64,000 bases of DNA, taken from Streptantibioticus rubrisoli (GTDB taxonomy: Bacteria; Actinomycetota; Actinomycetes; Streptomycetales; Streptomycetaceae). How positions within the stretch are numbered: position 1 is the stretch's first letter; every line of letters starts with the position of its first letter. A program made the position numbers and the translations under genes. Of the stretch, positions 61,193-64,000 are shown piece after piece. The notes under the pieces are model-generated. The model did no database searches. It had not been told where the DNA came from and was given only the letters and a program-made list of their open reading frames with translations. The stretch covers positions 20,677 to 84,676 of the forward strand of contig NZ_JANFNH010000027.1 in assembly GCF_024436055.1 (NCBI RefSeq), read 5' to 3'.

Positions 61193-63379
61193 ATGGCACC
61201 CCTGACCGAACCCCTGCGCAAAGTGGTCGGCGACCGCACCGCAAAAGTGCTGGCCGACCACTTGGACCTGCACACCGTCGGCGACCTCCTGCACCACTAC
61301 CCCCGCCGGTACGCCGAGCGCGGCGAACTCACCCGCCTCGCCGACCTCCCGCTCGACGAGCACGTCACCGTGGTGGCCCGGGTGGCCAAGGCCGAGAAGA
61401 AGACCTACAACCACGGCAAGGGCGTCCGCCTGGAGGTCGTGGTCACCGATGGCAGCGGCTCGCTGCAACTGGTGTTCTTCAACAAGGCCGCGCACTACCA
61501 CCACCAGAAGCTGATCCCCGGTCGCCGCGGGATGTTCGCGGGCAAGGTCACGGTCTTCAACCGGGTGCGCCAACTGGCCCACCCCGACTACCAGTTGCTG
61601 GACGCGGAGGACGGCCAGGAGGCCGTGGACGCGTTCGCGGGCCGACTGCTGCCGCTGTATCCGGCGTGCAAGCAGATCGCCTCCTGGCAGATCGCCCAGT
61701 CCGTGGACACCGCGCTCAACTCCCTTGCCGCGACCGGCTGGACGGGTGTCGGCGAACCGCTGCCCGAGAAGCTGCGGGCGTCCCGAGGGCTGGCCCCGCT
61801 GCCCGAGGCGCTGGAGAAGGTGCACCGGCCGCGCACCAAGGCCGATATCGCCGCCGCCCGCGAACGCCTCAAGTGGGACGAGGCGTTCGTGCTCCAGGTC
61901 GCGCTGGCCCGGCGGCGCGCCGCCGACGCCGCGCTGCCCGCCGTAGCGCGGGTGCCGGGCGAGGACGGGCTGCTGAGCGCCTTCGACGCCAAGCTGCCGT
62001 TCACCCTCACCGAGGGCCAGCGCGCGGTCAGCGCGGAGATCTTCGCCGACCTGGCAACCGAGCACCCCATGCACCGGCTGCTGCAGGGTGAGGTCGGCTC
62101 CGGCAAGACGCTGGTCGCGCTGCGCGCGATGCTCGCCGTGGTGGACGCGGGCGGCCAGGCCGCGATGCTGGCGCCCACCGAGGTGCTGGCCCAGCAGCAC
62201 CACCGGTCGATCACCGAGATGATGGGCGACCTGGCCGAGGGCGGGATGCTCGGCGGCTCGGACCTCGGCACCAAGGTGGTGCTGCTCACCGGCTCGATGG
62301 GCACGGCCGCCCGCCGCCAGGCGCTGCTCGACCTGGTGACCGGTGAGGCCGGGATCGTCATCGGCACCCACGCGCTGATCGAGGACACCGTCAAGTTCCA
62401 CGACCTCGGGCTGGTCGTGGTGGACGAGCAGCACCGCTTCGGCGTCGAACAGCGCGACGCGCTGCGCGGCAAGGGCAAGCAGCCGCCGCACCTGCTGGTG
62501 ATGACGGCCACCCCGATCCCGCGCACGGTCGCCATGACCGTCTTCGGCGACCTGGAGACCTCGGTGCTCGACCAACTCCCCGCCGGGCGCTCGCCGATCG
62601 CCACCCATGTCGTACCGGCCAAGGACAAACCGCACTTCCTGACCCGGGCCTGGGAGCGGGTGCGCGAGGAGGTCGAGGCCGGGCACCAGGCCTACGTGGT
62701 GTGCCCGCGCATCGGCGACGAGGAGGAGCCGAAGAAGAAGTCCCCGGAGGACGAGGCGGAGCGCCGTCCGGCGCTCGCGGTGCTCGACGTCGCCGAGCAG
62801 ATCGCCAAGGGGCCGCTGCGCGGCCTGCGGGTGGAGGTGCTGCACGGCCGGATGGCGCCGGACGCCAAGGACGAGGTGATGCGGCGGTTCGCCGCCGGGG
62901 AGGTGGACGTGCTGGTCGCCACCACCGTCATCGAGGTCGGGGTGAACGTGCCGAACGCCACCGCGATGGTGATCATGGACGCCGACCGGTTCGGCGTCTC
63001 GCAGCTGCACCAGTTGCGCGGCCGGGTCGGGCGGGGGAGCGCGGCAGGCCTGTGCCTGCTGGTCAGCGAGATGCCCGAGGCCAGCTCCGCACGGGCGCGG
63101 CTGGACGCGGTGGCGGCCACGCTGGACGGGTTCGAGCTGTCCCGGATCGACCTGGAGCAGCGCCGGGAGGGCGATGTGCTGGGGCAGGCGCAGTCCGGCA
63201 CCCGGTCGTCCCTGCGGATGCTCGCGGTCATCGACGACGTGGAGGTCATCGAGGCGGCCCGCGAGGAGGCCACCGCGCTGGTCGCCGAGGACCCCGAACT
63301 GGCCGGTCATCCGGACCTGTTGAGCGCGTTGGACAGTCTGGTCGACGCCTCCCGCGAGGGGTATCTGGAGAAGGGCTGA
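61193..63379 (+). CDS. recG: ATP-dependent DNA helicase RecG
   Basis: 728 residues. It remodels stalled forks and Holliday junctions. An N-terminal wedge/OB domain (ARVAKAEKKTYNHGKGVRLEVVV) is followed by helicase domain 1 with Walker A GEVGSGKTLVAL, DEQH box and TATPIPRT, and domain 2 with VATTVIEVGVNVPNA and QLRGRVGRG. A slightly acidic insert (GDEEEPKKKSPEDEAE) lies near residue 515. ATG 61193 has no clear ribosome site; earlier starts are out of frame. Confidence 0.96.
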   Translation: MAPLTEPLRKVVGDRTAKVLADHLDLHTVGDLLHHYPRRYAERGELTRLADLPLDEHVTVVARVAKAEKKTYNHGKGVRLEVVVTDGSGSLQLVFFNKAAHYHHQKLIPGRRGMFAGKVTVFNRVRQLAHPDYQLLDAEDGQEAVDAFAGRLLPLYPACKQIASWQIAQSVDTALNSLAATGWTGVGEPLPEKLRASRGLAPLPEALEKVHRPRTKADIAAARERLKWDEAFVLQVALARRRAADAALPAVARVPGEDGLLSAFDAKLPFTLTEGQRAVSAEIFADLATEHPMHRLLQGEVGSGKTLVALRAMLAVVDAGGQAAMLAPTEVLAQQHHRSITEMMGDLAEGGMLGGSDLGTKVVLLTGSMGTAARRQALLDLVTGEAGIVIGTHALIEDTVKFHDLGLVVVDEQHRFGVEQRDALRGKGKQPPHLLVMTATPIPRTVAMTVFGDLETSVLDQLPAGRSPIATHVVPAKDKPHFLTRAWERVREEVEAGHQAYVVCPRIGDEEEPKKKSPEDEAERRPALAVLDVAEQIAKGPLRGLRVEVLHGRMAPDAKDEVMRRFAAGEVDVLVATTVIEVGVNVPNATAMVIMDADRFGVSQLHQLRGRVGRGSAAGLCLLVSEMPEASSARARLDAVAATLDGFELSRIDLEQRREGDVLGQAQSGTRSSLRMLAVIDDVEVIEAAREEATALVAEDPELAGHPDLLSALDSLVDASREGYLEKG

Positions 63380-63485
63380 ACGCGGTCTCGGGACCGGTGA
63401 ATTGTCAGACCCCCCTGGGAGAATGGAACCAGTCCGAGCCAATCCGACCGTGGATGGGCTGACTTGGACCCTAGGGGGCTGGATC

Positions 63486-63998
63486 ATGGCGTTTCGCCAT
63501 CTGAACGAACTGCCGCTCGGCGACAAGGTCTTCCGGATCGAACTCGCCAGTGAGGACGACACCACCGTCACGCTGACGCTCAGCGGCTGGAGCGAGGCCG
63601 ACCCGCAGACGCCGCTGGCCTCCGGCCAACTGCGGCTGCCGATGGGGGACGTGGCGACGGTGCGGATCGCGCTGAACCGAGCGCTGCGCGCCCTCGCCCT
63701 CGTCGCCGACGTGGCCGAGCCGATACCTGACCGCGATGTGCTGCGCGAGCTGTTCCCCGGGCACGGGGCGCCGTGGGTGCCGCAGCACGAGGAGGAACTG
63801 TTGCGTCGCTTCCACGACGGGGAGTCCATAGCGCGGACCGCCGCGCGCTTCGGGCGCACCCCGGACTCGGTCCGCACCAAGCTGCGCGAGCTGGGACACG
63901 ACCCGCGCAACCCCGAACACTGCCCTCCGGACGGCTGCCTGTCCTGGTCCCGCTACGCCTCCCCAACCCTGGTCGGCTCATCCCCGGAAAACCCGTAG
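63486..63998 (+). CDS. Hypothetical protein with C-terminal HTH-like segment
   Basis: 170 residues. The N-terminal half is beta-rich (FRIELASEDDTTVTLTLSGW) with a LPMGDVATVRIALNRALRALALV helix. The C-terminal region (EELLRRFHDGESIARTAARFGRTPDSVRTKLRELG) looks like a helix-turn-helix. ATG 63486 is preferred to an in-frame start at 63402. It ends only 2 nt from the window edge, so its downstream context is unseen. Function is unknown. Confidence 0.75.
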   Translation: MAFRHLNELPLGDKVFRIELASEDDTTVTLTLSGWSEADPQTPLASGQLRLPMGDVATVRIALNRALRALALVADVAEPIPDRDVLRELFPGHGAPWVPQHEEELLRRFHDGESIARTAARFGRTPDSVRTKLRELGHDPRNPEHCPPDGCLSWSRYASPTLVGSSPENP

Positions 63999-64000
63999 CC

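Noticed and set aside
60971..63910. A 979-codon minus-strand frame opposite recG
   Set aside because: It is antisense to a full-length RecG with all motifs; Val/Arg/Gly-rich mirror composition.

Overview
The window is a high-GC actinobacterial chromosome segment, almost certainly from the family Streptomycetaceae. The evidence is strong C/G bias at third codon positions, many GTG starts, probable leaderless genes, two conservon (cvn) signalling operons, an HU protein with a lysine-rich tail, an F420 biosynthesis gene, an acyl-CoA carboxylase epsilon subunit, and streptomycete-type intergenic repeats. From memory, the gene order ilvBNC-serA-leuB-ilvE-urease-like-cimA-accBE-cvn-cvn-gltX-ndgR-leuCD-hup-cofC-plsC-gpsA-ddl-thiL-rpmB-recG resembles the conserved core of Streptomyces genomes. 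That comparison is recollection, not a search result.

Layout. 1-14.6 kb: branched-chain amino acid and serine synthesis (ilvB behind a leader-peptide attenuator, ilvN, ilvC, serA, leuB, ilvE). Within this stretch lie a cell-surface protein, a small lipoprotein and a proline catabolic unit (PucR-type regulator divergent from proline dehydrogenase and pruA). 14.8-20.4 kb: an NCS1-type permease divergent from an operon of fused urease gamma/beta, a diverged urease alpha subunit and agmatine deiminase, then a TetR regulator; no urease maturation genes are present. 20.5-23.7 kb: a secreted phospholipase D-like protein and a four-gene accessory cassette (DUF7848-like, small hypothetical, XRE/DUF5753-like regulator, DUF6879-like protein). 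23.7-32.9 kb: citramalate synthase with its own Ile leader/attenuator, a 2-hydroxyacid dehydrogenase and GH35 beta-galactosidase operon, two CoA-ester lyases, and accB-accE. accB has codon usage unlike its neighbours, and the 3' end of accE is duplicated.

33-43.4 kb: two complete cvn operons in tandem on the minus strand, each A-B-C-D (histidine-kinase-like sensor, roadblock protein, DUF742 protein, GTPase). 44-47 kb: a small repeat-bearing protein, a fumarylacetoacetase-family hydrolase overlapping gltX, then tRNA-Gln and two tRNA-Glu genes, the substrates of GltX. 47.07-47.65 kb is a gene-free, repeat-rich stretch. 47.65-51.6 kb: ndgR divergent from leuCD, a small conserved-looking protein, and hupS. 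51.7-64 kb: cofC, plsC-gpsA-ddl, a DUF3515 lipoprotein, an Lrp-type ligand-binding protein, thiL, thiD, rpmB, a DAK2/FakA-like protein, recG and a 170-residue protein of unknown function.

Most of the window is core metabolism. The parts most worth a second look are the urease-like/agmatine deiminase operon, the cimA Ile attenuator, the signs of gene replacement at accB-accE, the tandem conservons with their in-frame 39-bp repeat, the long palindromic intergenic elements, and the 61-residue protein carrying two copies of ANPRRTTL. Coordinates, motifs and codon patterns were read by eye; no similarity search or folding program was run.
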